Position numbers and translations under genes: made by a program. Below, in pieces: positions 21,261-32,615 of a stretch of DNA of 64,000 nt. The notes under the pieces were generated by a model, which did not search any database, was not told where the DNA came from, and saw nothing but the letters and a program-made list of their open reading frames with translations. Within the stretch, counting starts at the first letter, position 1; each line of letters begins with the position of its first letter. The stretch is from Amorphophallus konjac. Its lineage: Eukaryota > Streptophyta > Magnoliopsida > Alismatales > Araceae. The stretch is taken from NCBI GenBank assembly GCA_022559845.1, contig CM040125.1:285930200-285994199 (forward strand). Direction: 5' to 3'.

Positions 21261-22292
21261 GAGAGTGGATGTCAAAGGTAATACATGAAATGATGTGCAT
21301 ATAGGGCCCGGTCTGGTCTTGGGAGGAGCACCCGAAGGTACTTGTTCCCATGGGAGTTTATTGACCACAGTGTTTAGCATTGCACCGGAGTACTTACTGG
21401 ACTTGAGACACTCCACCCCTACTCTCTCTCTCTTTACTTGACTTGACTTACGTGGCCCGGAACGGGCAATACTTGACTTGTGGCCCGAGAAAGGGCAGAA
21501 TACTTGCTTGATAATAGCCAATTCTACTTATACGTACTCGACATTACTTGCTTGAAATGAATTTTTACTTGCTCGTACCTGAGATATACTTGTACATGAG
21601 TTCATTCTTTACTTACGTTCATACTTGTACAGGAATCCCTGCTTGCCCCGAAGTGACATTTACATCTGTAAATTCTTGAAATACTGCTTGTCAAATACTT
21701 GAAATCTTGATATACTCTCTTTATACAGTTCTTGATCTCTTATTGTTCATCATGCCTATATTTATCTGTATACCTAATTTTCTTATACGTACATCATGCA
21801 TAGCCATACTGATAATACATGTAAATTATAAATCACGTAAAGATTGCTCGTATTTGAGATGTAATTCCTACTGAGCGATTCGCTCATCCAGTTGCTTCCT
21901 AACATTTTCAGGTGATTCGGATAGCGACAAGAATGGGGTTGAAACCGAGTGAAGAGTGCTAGAACGCCAGTCACCTATCATTAGCTAGTTGCGTCCTTGA
22001 GTTTTAATTGAGTCCTACTTTGTATTCTAGTATATCATTTTACTTGTCCGAACCATGTTAAGGCACTTAGCCTAGTGTTGTCTTGTTAAATTTAGAATTT
22101 GTTATGGACTATCTTTAATTCCTTTGGTTAATCAAATAAACATCACTTGGACTATTGGGATTATTATATTTTATTAGTCTTTTGCGCACTCCGTAAATTG
22201 TATGGCAAAAATTTTATCGCTCTAATGACACGATCTATATAGACGCGTCACGTATCCGGGTATCTTCCGCGCTCAGGACGTGACAGTCTTCG

Positions 22293-22304
22293 TGGTACCA
22301 GAGC
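22293..22304 (+). other. Gypsy-1 primer-binding site
   Basis: TGGTACCAGAGC lies seven bases after the LTR end. It differs by one base from the initiator tRNA-Met site TGGTATCAGAGC found in the other elements. Confidence 0.9.
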
Positions 22305-22510
22305 CTAGGTTTTCAAACCTAGGAAACTAGAAGAAATAAGAGGTTAGTAAAAACTTACGGTCATGATTGAAATCTAGGTAAAACTTGAGTCCAAGGATAG
22401 ATATACCTTACCCGGTGAGATGGGTAGAACCATGGGTTAAGATCTATAATGAATTTTGACCTTATACATAAACCCAATCCTTATTATTCTTAAAACTCTT
22501 TTGTAGGATC

Positions 22511-23416
22511 ATGGATGTTGAAAGGGCACAATGGCGCAAGATGCAACGCACCGTACAGGGCCCCACACAGGCACTATGGAAAGTGGCCCAAGGCGGAGCA
22601 AACCGTGGAGCTGGTGATCTCCATAGGAGTTTCCGTAACATGAACCCACCGAGGTTCACGGGTTCGTCCGAGCCCAAGGATGCCAAGAATTGGCTAAAGG
22701 AGATGGAACGAATCTTCCGTATAATGCAATGCGCGGACGAGGAGAAAGTTTTATTGGCCGTATTCCAACTGGAGCGGGATGCTCGATGCTGGTGGGAATC
22801 CATAGAAGCAACACTGCCAGAATACCATGTCACATGGGATGAATTCACGGGGCATTTCAACAACAAGTACTTCTCTGACCATATCCAAGAAAAGAAGGCC
22901 GCAGAATTCACCGTTCTAAAACAACGGGGCTTGAAAGTGACCGAGTATGAGGCCCAGTTTTCCAGATTATCTAGGTATGCACCCCACTTGGTGTGTATAG
23001 AAAAGATGAAGGCGAGAAGGTTCGTCAACGGCCTTCGGCCCCATTATATTACACAGCTTGCACCGATGGACATCCAAGCCTATTCGGAGATAGTTCGGCG
23101 TGCCCAATTGCTAGAAGACGCCACCGAATTATCCGAGAGAATTCGAGGAAGAGACAAGAAGGAACCCGTCACAAGCCTGGGAAAATTCAAACAATCATTC
23201 AATAAGAAAAGGTTCTTCATAGGAGGGGAGCCCTCCAAGGCAAAGAAATTCCACAAGAATGACAAGCCATTCTCCACTGCTACACCCTTAAAGGAGATTT
23301 GCAAGTATTGTGATAAAGCTGGTCATAATACTGAGGAATGTTGGAAGAAGTTAGGAGCTTGTCGTCGATGCGGGAGCCGAGAACATCGAATCCCAGACTG
23401 CCCACTGATGAAGTAG
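22511..23416 (+). CDS. Gypsy-1 Gag
   Basis: Opens at the ATG at 22511 (MDVERAQWRKMQRT) and runs 301 residues to a TAG at 23414. The Gag domain includes [54 protein letters not shown] and [19 protein letters not shown]. Two zinc knuckles close it: CKYCDKAGHNTEEC and [14 protein letters not shown]. In Gypsy-2 the same region reads straight on into protease, so the stop here is a lesion rather than the natural end. The domain itself is intact. Confidence 0.88.
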   Translation: MDVERAQWRKMQRTVQGPTQALWKVAQGGANRGAGDLHRSFRNMNPPRFTGSSEPKDAKNWLKEMERIFRIMQCADEEKVLLAVFQLERDARCWWESIEATLPEYHVTWDEFTGHFNNKYFSDHIQEKKAAEFTVLKQRGLKVTEYEAQFSRLSRYAPHLVCIEKMKARRFVNGLRPHYITQLAPMDIQAYSEIVRRAQLLEDATELSERIRGRDKKEPVTSLGKFKQSFNKKRFFIGGEPSKAKKFHKNDKPFSTATPLKEICKYCDKAGHNTEECWKKLGACRRCGSREHRIPDCPLMK

Positions 23417-25350
23417 CAAGACACCAAAGATGAGAAGCGTTCTGTAAAGAAACAAGGCCGCCTGCAAGCTCTGCAAGAGACGAAACCCACTGAAGGCAGA
23501 ATTGTGAAAGGTACGCTCACTATTTGTTCAAAAATTGCGCAAGTTTTATTTGATACCAGAGCAACTCATTCGTTCGTTTCCAAGAACTTTGCTGCTTCAT
23601 TATCTAAGAAACATGAACTATTAGATTTGGTCATATCTACACCTCTTGGGAATGAGTCTGATATCACTTATCACTATCCAAACTGTGAAGTGATGATTAA
23701 GGGAAGAAATTTACCTGCTGACCTGATATGCCTAGATATGAAGGCTTATGATGTCATACTAGGTGCTGATTGGTTATCCACATACCAAGCAACTGTAGAT
23801 TGCCAGCATGGCAAGGTAACTTTCGTGGATTTCCCAGAGCTAGTTTGCAATAGCCTTCGGAGTAAATCACTTCTTATATCAGCACTCCGAGCTAGAAGGC
23901 TTATGGATAAGGGATGCATGGCTTGCATGGCATTCGTGACTGCCACGGAAGTCGAGAAGGTTAAACTTGAAGACACCTGTGTAATTCAGGATTTTCTCGA
24001 TATTTTTCCAGAAGATTTACCCGTCTTACCCTCGGAAAGGGAAGTGTCGTTCACAATCGACCTTGTCCCTGGTGTTGGTCCTATTTCTAGGGCACCATAC
24101 AGAATGTCCCCTATTGAGCTGAAAGAACTAAAAGAGCAACTAATGGAGCTATTGAAAAAGGGTTTCATCAGGCCGAGTACTTCCCCTTGGGGAGCACCAG
24201 TGCTGTTTCTCAAAAAGAAGGACGGATCGATGAGACTATGCATCGATTATCGGCAACTAAATCACCTTATAATCAAGAACAAATACCCGCTGCCGAGGAT
24301 TGACGAGCTATTCGATCAGTTATCTGGAGCTTCATATTTCTCCAAGATTGATCTTCGTTCTGGTTACCACCAATTAAAAATCAAAGAAGAAGACATTCAT
24401 AAAACTGCATTCCGAAGCAAGTATGGGCATTATGAATTTACGGTTATGCCTTTCGGACTAACAAATGCCCCCACAGCTTTTATGCAGTTAATGAACAACA
24501 TATTCAGGCCCTACTTAGACCAATTCATTGTTGTCTTTATTGATGATATTCTGATCTATTCCAAGACCGAAGAGGATCATAAAGAACATCTCAAGAAGGC
24601 ACTACATATGTTAAGGGAAGACAAGCTATATGCCAAATTCAACAAATGTGAGTTCTAGCTCGAGGAAGTTTCTTTCTTAGGCCATATCATTTCAAAGAAC
24701 GGAATTGCTGTTGACCCATCAAAGGTTGAAGCCGCGAAGAACTGGGAACGACCCACAAATGCAACGGAAATTCGAAGCTTCTTGGGTCTAGCTGGTTACT
24801 ACTGATGTTTTATCAAGGACTTCTCCAAAATTGCTGTTCCTCTGACCAGATTAACCTGCAAGGGAGTGCCTTATGAGTGGAATGAAGACTATGAAAAGGG
24901 TTTTCAAACTTTGAAGGATCTCTTGACCACTGCTCCAGTCTTATCATTACCAATTGAAGGAGAAAAATACGAGGTATATACCGATGCTTCGGGTATTGGC
25001 CTCGGATGTGTATTGATGCAGAATGGAAGAGTCATTGCATACTCTTCCCGACAATTGAAGAAACATGAAGAGAACTACCCGGTTCATGACTTAGAATTGG
25101 CCGCGGTAGTATTTACCTTAAAGATCTGGAGACATTATATCTACGGAGAATAATTCACTGTATACTCCGATCATAAAAGCCTTAAGTACTTATTCTCTTA
25201 AAAGGAGCTGAACATGCGGCAAAGGCGTTGGCTCGAGTATCTCAAGGATTTCGACTTCATTATACAGTACCATCCTGGTAAGGGTAATTCCGTAGCTGAT
25301 GCCCTTAGTTGAAAGTCGAGAACAATATTGGCCAACTGTATGATACAAGA
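23417..25350 (+). pseudogene. Gypsy-1 protease, RT and RNase H (pseudogene)
   Basis: Same frame as Gag. The protease active site reads [14 protein letters not shown] (about 23543-23584): the invariant G of D-T-G is R, so it should be inactive. RT is well preserved ([42 protein letters not shown], catalytic [11 protein letters not shown] near 24537). RNase H follows ([37 protein letters not shown]). Stops at 24656, about 24803, 25151, about 25198 and about 25311 lie where Gypsy-2 has W, R, Q, Q and R. Confidence 0.9.
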
Positions 25351-26847
25351 ATGCAAGCTGCTGGAGAAATTCTCTGAGCTTGATATCATCACAGATGAGA
25401 AGAACGTGTGTATTATTCTATCTCATATGAGCCTACATCCAGATTTGCTACCTGAAATCAAGAAGCTATAGGAAGGAGATCTCTCACTAGTGGAGATAAA
25501 GAGCAAGCTGGACGAGAGACTGGATTTCAAGCTGGCAACTGATGGCAGATTACTATTTCATGAACGGACATGTGTGCCCGACTGTCCTGAGTTGAAGAAG
25601 CTCATCGATCGAGGTACACGATCCACCCTGGAGCCACTAAGATGTACCAAGATTTGAAAAGAACTTTCTGATGGCCTAACATGAAAAGGGAGGTAGCAGA
25701 CTTTGTATCTCGTTGCCTCACATGCCAACAAGTAAACGCGGAACATCAAAAACCCGCCAAAAAGCTACATCCGCTAGATATTCCCAAGTGGAAGTGGGAA
25801 GACATTGGCATGGATTTTATCATGGGTTTGCCCAAGTCTAGGGGCAAATAGGATGGAATTTGGGTGATTATCGACCGGCTAACTAAATCGGCCCATTTCT
25901 TACCCATCAAAAGCTGATGGTCAGTCGATGTACTTGCTACCCTATATATTAAGGAGATGGTCAGATTGCATGGAATTCCTGTCTCGATCGTCTCTGACCG
26001 AGACCCGCGTTTCACCTCTCATTTTTGGAAGAGTCTACAACACTCTCTGGGGATGAAACTCAACTACAGTACTGCTTTCCATCCCCAGACAGATGGACAA
26101 ACCGAGAGTATAAATCAAGTTATGGAAGATATGTTGATAGCATGCATTACAGACTTCGTCGGAAGCTGGTATGACCACTTATCCATAGCCGAGTTTGCAT
26201 ACAACAACAGCTATCAAGCCAGTATACAAATGCCACCTTTTGAGGCATTATATGGCAGGAGTTTCCGATCTTTTATATACTGGGATGAAGTCAGTGAAAA
26301 ACAAATTCTAGGCCCAGACATGGTACGAGATTCTACCGAGAAGATACACCTCATTAGGGAAAGGTTAAAGATAGCACAGTCCAGGTAGAAATCTTATGCT
26401 GATAACAGAAGGCGAGACCTGGAATTTCAAGTCGGAGATCATGTCTTCCTCAAGGTATCTCCCGGCCGAGGTATTAGAAGATTCTGTGTTAAGGGCAAAC
26501 TAACACCAAGGTTTATCGGTCCATTCGAAGTACTGGAAAGAGTAGGCGAGGTGGCTTATCACATCACCCTACCTCCGCAACTATCAGAAGTGCACAATGT
26601 ATTTCATGTTTCTATGCTGAAGAAATACATGCACGATCCTTTCCATGTCATTGATCACAATGATTTAGTGGTACAGAAGGACCTTACCTACGAGCAGATG
26701 CCAATGAAGATCCTCGACCGAGAAGTTTGAGTTCTAAGGAACAAGACGATCTCTATCGTGAAAATTCAATAGAATCGATGCTTAGAACAAGAAGCTACGT
26801 GGGAAACTGAAGAATCTATGAAGAGGAGATTTCCGAAGTTATTCTAA
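25351..26847 (+). pseudogene. Gypsy-1 integrase with chromodomain (pseudogene)
   Basis: The zinc-binding region is damaged: a short deletion near 25600-25615 removes about nine codons (ILDEAHRSR in Gypsy-2) and shifts the frame. The frame then reads [23 protein letters not shown], the core GMDFIMGLPKS, VSDRDPRFTSHFW and HPQTDGQTESINQ, followed by FEVLERVGEVAYHITLPPQ and VHNVFHVSMLKKYMHD. The end (VKIQ...EQEATWETEESM) is the chromodomain that in chromoviruses guides insertion to heterochromatin. Stops near 25470, 25668, 25849, 25917, 26386, 26728 and 26770. Ends at 26847. Confidence 0.9.
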
Positions 26848-26913
26848 TTGTGAGTACTCTGCACTCTTCCTATTCCCGCATAATACAGTTGCATTTGGAG
26901 ACCAAATTCTTTT

Positions 26914-26926
26914 AAGTGGGGGAGGG
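26914..26926 (+). other. Gypsy-1 polypurine tract
   Basis: AAGTGGGGGAGGG directly before TGTAGCACCC. Gypsy-2 has the identical tract on its strand (58877-58889). Confidence 0.93.
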
Positions 26927-27894
26927 TGTAGCACCCTCGATAAAAACCATTGAGCAAATTTAAAACTTCTTCCTAAAAGAAATCATACATGAAGGCCTTA
27001 CATAAAGAATCCAACCTCACAAGGACTACTATATAAATATACAAGCCAATGTCACTTTATGCCATAAAGAAACATGAAGGCTTTATGTAAAGAGCCAAAC
27101 CTCATGGGGGCTAGCATATAAATGTACAACCATCACTTTATGCATAGTACGTAGTGTACTTCTCCTAAAGAATCTTATAATGAGAGGCTTTGTATGAATT
27201 GCCAAACCATGAAGGGGTTAATATATAAAAGTGCAAGACAAACTTTAACACAAGGGCCATGGGTTGTACGTAAGTGTTTTCCACCTTTTCCAACTTCCAA
27301 AATGAAGACCTCTCACCTGGGCGCCAATTTCAATAGGACCCCATCCCATTATAATATTAATATATATATGTACATCTTGAATGCTAACACGTGAATGTGG
27401 CAGGATTGTCTAAAAATTAACGCCCTCTTGCAAGGGCGTCATTCTCATCAATAATGCAACAATAATGCCACCTAGACTAATGACGCCCTCATGCAAGGCA
27501 TCATTTACGTGAATAGTATCACCTCGATTAATGAATGACCCCTTACAAGGGCGTCATTTAAACCTACGTTTCTAGAAGGTTGAGACACGAACAACCACAT
27601 TTTAGCTGGCAAACCCCATGCCTACTCAGAGGGACCCACAAGGCATTAAACCAATGTCTTATGATTCCCTATAACTTAACTAATCCCCTCCGTAGCACTG
27701 ACAGAGGCTACTGCCGCAGTGCTGAAGGAGCATCTTCTTCCTGAGTCTATGTCCTGCTGCGATCCTGCTGTAGCTTCCTTATTCTGAACCTCGTATCACA
27801 CGTCAAAAGGTAGGTGTTCTCAAATCCTTGCATAACTAGTAGCTAAATAGGTTAACATATGCATGCTTAGAGTTAGATTAACTCATCTTCCATG

Positions 27895-27956
<62 letters not shown>

Positions 27957-29697
27957 CCCGATTTTCCATGATCAAGAAATAATACCATGTTATACATATT
28001 TTAATAGCTTGTTACACTTGTCGCATATGATTCTATACATACTGTTACCATAATCTTTATGAGTTTAAACTTAGTTTGTTAGCATGATTTCATGAGTTTT
28101 GAACATATTTTATCACACTAGCTTTTCAGTCTTAATAATCATGTTTTAAACCTTAATATATAGCCTCTGTTACATAGAATACGTTAATGTTTTAAAACCC
28201 GGAGGGTCCCAGCCCTCTTGTAAATGGCGCCCCTGACCAGGGCGCCAATTGTCAAATTGAAGACTCCGCGAGGAGTCATCAATTAATTGAAGATATGTAC
28301 CATGTCGTCAATTCAATTTTCTAAAATTTTCAGTAATTGATAATTCAACACATTCAAGAATCCATAACTATCAAACTAAAGCATGAAATTTATACATGAA
28401 CATGTTTATGGAATCCTGATATTTTTCCCTACCTGCACGTACTCTTACTTTCTGATTCGGAGTAACTTCACACTGATGAATAGTGTACAGTCATCTGTAA
28501 ATGGCGCCCCTGACCAGGGCGCCAATTACAGAATTGAAGACTCCGCGAGGAGTCGTCAATTAAATGAAGACTTGAGCAATGACGTCAATTCTATTTTCTG
28601 GAATATCAAGAAATCAGTAAATCAACGCATTGAAAAATCTATAACTAATAAACTGTACCATGAAAATTTTGTCAGAATATACTTCTGTGACCCTGAGATT
28701 TTTCTCCACCTGACCATGTCTTCGGATTCTGATTCGGAGAAACTTTGGAGAAATGAATAGTTGCTTGTATCACAGAATGTACCATTCTGATACGAAGCAC
28801 AACTCACTTGTAAAACAACTCAATTGGTGACCTTACACAATGTCATCAATTCGAGTTGAACCTGTACTTAAATTGAAGACACTCTGGAGAGTCTTCAATT
28901 AAATGAAGACTGCTCACAGAGTCTTCAATTTGTTAAATAGCGGCAGCCAGCAAGTCTTCAATTTGTTAAATAGCGGCAGCCAGCAAGTCTTCAATTAATT
29001 GAAGACTACTTGTAGGGGCGCCAATTCTTTAGATAAATATATATATTTTCAAAAAAAATAGCCTCTGTAATTAGCTCCCCAAGCCAGGGCACCAATTACA
29101 GAATTGACGGTGGCCAGGTCATCTTCATTTAAATGAAGACTTCCTAGGGGGCGCCAATTTGATATATATATATCTGTATAATTTTAAAAATTGAAAATTT
29201 GAAAGTTTGGCAAACCCTCAGATGCCAACTCATTGATTACAGCTTCTGATCTTGATCTATCTCGTGATTTGTGCAAACACAACCCTAATCCACACTCCTA
29301 CGTATTGAGTTTTTGAATTTCCATTCCATGAAAAATCTACTTTGTGTATATCCTACATGGTCAAACCTTGAACCTCTTAAACTACCATTTGGGAGTGTTG
29401 GAGCTATGTGCCATACAGGGCAAAGTGCTACGTCGTGGGAGCCACCTCTTGAGGCCGTACGGCGCAAAGTGCTACACGACGGGAGCAACCTCTTGAACCT
29501 ATAGGGGCCACCTCTATAGTCCTCCATAACCAAATGACTAGTTAATCTCGTCTGTAATACTACGTTTCTCAATTCTTAAAATTCCACATTGGCTATAAAT
29601 GAGAGTGGATGTCAAAGGTAATACATGAAATGATGTGCATAGAGGGCCTGGTCTGGTCCTGGTAGGAGCACCCGAAGGTACTTGTGCCCATGGGAGT
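26927..29697 (+). repeat. Gypsy-1 3' LTR, right-truncated
   Basis: Aligns with 18400-21340 of the 5' LTR. It stops at CCCATGGGAGT (about 29697), after which Copia-1 pol begins. Compared with the 5' LTR it lacks a 34-bp segment near 27335, lost between two TTTCAATA direct repeats, and the duplicated AT segment. TATAAAT recurs at 29594. Confidence 0.92.
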
Positions 29698-30855
29698 GGA
29701 CCCTACTGTCCTTGGGTTCCAAACATTGTCACTTCATTCCTTGTGCAGGAGTGTCTTGCAGCCGTACACAACCGTTGGTATCTTGACAGTGGCTGCTCAA
29801 TACACATGACTAGAGACAAAATCAAATTCTGTCTCCTGGTTGAAAAGGAAGCTGGACATGTCACCTATGGAGGAAACAACAAAGGAAAAATCAATTGTTC
29901 AGGTAAAGTTGGTAAGAACCCCTCCAACTCAATTGATAATGTATTACTTGTTGATGGTCTGGAGTACAACTTGCTGAGCATTAGTCAACTATGTGATAAA
30001 GGTCATACTGTAGTTTTTGACTCTAATGAATGTAGAATCTTACAACCAAATTCAAAAGAAACCAAGTTTTCAGGTAAAAGAGTCAATAATGTGTACATGA
30101 TTGACTTAGATGACCCTGCTCACATAAATCATTGTCTTGCTGCACCTAAATATGAATTAGCTTGTTTGTGGCATCACAGACTAGGACATGTTAGTTACAA
30201 CACTCTTCATAAATTGGTGAAGCATTCCATTGTCAAAGGTCTGCCTGAAATTAAATTCAAACTGAACGCTAAGATTTGTGATGCATGTGCTCAAGGAAAA
30301 CAGACTAGAAAGTCATTTAAAAGCAGAACTAAAAATTCATCATCTAAACCACTTGAACTAATCCATATGGACTTGTTTGGTCCAACCAAAACAGCTAGCT
30401 TAAGTGGTAAAAGATATGGTTTTGTCTTGGTAGATGATTTTACAAGATTCACTTGGGTATTCTATCTTGCACATAAGAATAATGCCTTTGATGAGTTTCA
30501 GGCACTGTATATGCAAGTGAAGCAAGATGGTAAGTTTAAAATTTCTAACATTATTTCAGATCATGGTGGTGAATTCGACAATGCTGACTTTGAAATTTTG
30601 TGTAGGACTGAAGGAATCATTCACAAGTTTTCATCACCACGGACTCCTGAACAAAATGGGGTTGTTGAGAGGAAGAACAGAACTCTCATAGAGATGGCAC
30701 GCACAATGCTTGCAGAAAGGCATCTCCTAAGGAGATTTTGGGCAGAAGCGGTAAACACTGCATGCTATATCATCAACCGCTCAATGGTAAGGCCCCTCAC
30801 CAAAATGACTCCATATGAGTTGCTGAAAGGGAAGATGATGATGGGGAATTCCTGA
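29698..30855 (+). pseudogene. Copia-1 protease and integrase (pol, first part)
   Basis: The frame is open from inside the Gypsy-1 LTR (ATG at 29635) to 30855 because the deletion joined them in frame. The native part shows the protease site WYLDSGCSIHMT, the GAG-pre-integrase domain (LLSISQLCDKGHTVVF), the integrase zinc finger (HHRLGHVSYN...CDACAQGKQ), and catalytic D, D and E in MDLFGP, IISDHGGEF and PEQNGVVERKNR. The core is intact. After LLKGK at about 30830, roughly 85 codons present in Copia-3 are missing and the frame breaks. Confidence 0.88.
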
Positions 30856-32615
30856 ACATAAGACGAAAAGAGGAACTTCCACAAGAAGAGACACAAGCAA
30901 ATGAGGACCAAGGAGAACCAAGTAATACTCCAGTCACCGAAGCAGATGAAGGTAATGCTCAACCCGATCTAAGAGTGTTGAAAGATCATCCTTTGGAAAA
31001 TATCTTAGGTAGTCTGCATGACCGAACCAAAACTAGATCTCTTTTCAAAATTATGGATGAAATTGAATAACTTATTCTTGTGTCTCAAATTGAACCCAAA
31101 AATATTATAGAGGCCCTAAAAGATGAAAACTAGATCAATTCCATGCATGATGAATTAAACCAGTTTGAAAGAAATAAAGTATGGCATCTTGTTCCAAGGC
31201 CTAAAGAAAAATCTTTCATAGGAACTAAATGGGTTTTCGGAAAGAAACTAAGTGAAGATGGAAAGATAGTCAGAAATAAATCCAGATTGGTGGCTCAGGG
31301 GTATAATCAAGAATTTGGCATAGATTATGAAGAATCTTTTGCTCCTGTTGCTAGACTTGAGGCGATTAGAATTTTGCTAGCATTTGCATATTCTCATAAA
31401 ATCAAACTGCAGCAAATGGATGTTAAAAGTGTTTTTCTAAATGGTCTTATTAAAGAAGAAGTCTATGTAGAGCAACCCCATGGTTTTGAATGCACATATT
31501 TCAAAGATCATGTTTATAAGTTGGACAGGGCTTTGTATGGCTTGAAGCATGCACCTAGAGCTTGGTACGACAGACTAAGCTCATACCTCACCGAACAAGG
31601 GTATTCAAGAGGTAATGTAGATCAGACACTATTCACCAAGAAACAAGGTAAAGATATCTTGATAGTTCAGATTTATGTGGATGACATATTGTTTGGATCC
31701 ACAAAACCTCAAATGTGTGAGGAATTTGCTAAACTCATGACCAATGAGTTTGAAATGAGTCTAATGGGTGAGCTACAATTTTTCCTTGGCTTACAGAATA
31801 ATCAAAGCAATGAAGGCTGCTTTATCAATCAAGCCAAGTATGTGAAGGAGTTGCAGAAAAAGTTTTATCTGACCAACTGTAAACCTTTAGGAACTCCAAT
31901 GGGGACTGCCACTTCACTAGATGCAGATGAACAAGGTATTCTTGTAGATGCAAAGAGATAAAGAGGTATGAGTGGATCATTACTCTATCTAATTGCATCT
32001 AGACCAGACATTCAGTTTAGTGTTTGCCTTTGTGCTAGATTTCAGTTTAGTCCTAGAGAGTCCCACTTGACTGTTGTCAAGCGTATCTTTAGATACCTTA
32101 CTGGCACTCAAGAATTGGGATTATGGTATCCTGCATCTTGTGATCTTTCACTTATTTCATATTCAGATACAGATCATGCCGGATGCAAATTGGACCACAA
32201 GAGCACTAGTGGCTATTACCAATTTCTCAGTGGGTGTTTGGTTTCTTGGGCTTCCAAGCAATAGCACTCGGTAACCCTGTCAACTGTAGAAGTAGAATAT
32301 GTAGCTGCAGGGAGTTGTGGCACCCAAGTACTGTGGATCAAACACCAACTCCAAGACTATCTAATAGATCTTGGCTGTGTACCCATTCTGTGTGATAACA
32401 CAAGTGCTATAAATCTTGCAAAAAATCCAGTCATGCACTCTAGGACTAAACACATTGAAATTAGGCATCACTTTATGAGGGATGAAGTCCTCAAAAATCG
32501 CTTTGAGCTCCACTTTGTAGACTCAAAAAATCAGCTTGCAGATATCTTCACAAAGCCCTTAAGCAATGACAGGTTCACAACACTAAGGCGAGAGCTTGGT
32601 CTATGCAGACCTTAG
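30856..32615 (+). pseudogene. Copia-1 reverse transcriptase and RNase H (pol, second part)
   Basis: After a linker (with stops near 31067 and 31132), RT runs from 31143: [54 protein letters not shown], and the catalytic [11 protein letters not shown] near 31672. RNase H has YSDTDHAGCKLD, the STVEVEYVAA segment and LCDNTSAINLAKNP, ending DIFTKPLSNDRF. Stops at 31959 and about 32262; otherwise well kept. End at 32613-32615. Confidence 0.9.

Larger units (their letters stand above)
18400..22285 (+). repeat. Gypsy-1 5' LTR (about 3.9 kb)
   Basis: It starts TGTAACACCCCCGATT and ends GGACGTGACA. The U3 region holds strings of short stem-loops (18945-19070, 19820-19910, 20095-20185, 20395-20780) and several AT microsatellites. 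TATAAAT at 21254 is the likely core promoter. A 72-bp segment plus (AT)n is duplicated at 19361-19550 and single in the 3' LTR. No coding sequence. Confidence 0.92.
18400..29697 (+). mobile_element. Gypsy-1: Tekay/Del-type chromovirus inserted in Copia-1
   Basis: A complete left LTR (18400-22285), PBS, gag-pol with C-terminal chromodomain (22511-26847), polypurine tract and right LTR (26927-29697) are present. The right LTR lacks its last ~945 bp, lost with adjacent Copia-1 sequence. The internal proteins align throughout with Gypsy-2 at 58957-63308, but the LTRs are clearly different, so these are two families of one lineage. Many stops: inactive. Confidence 0.92.
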
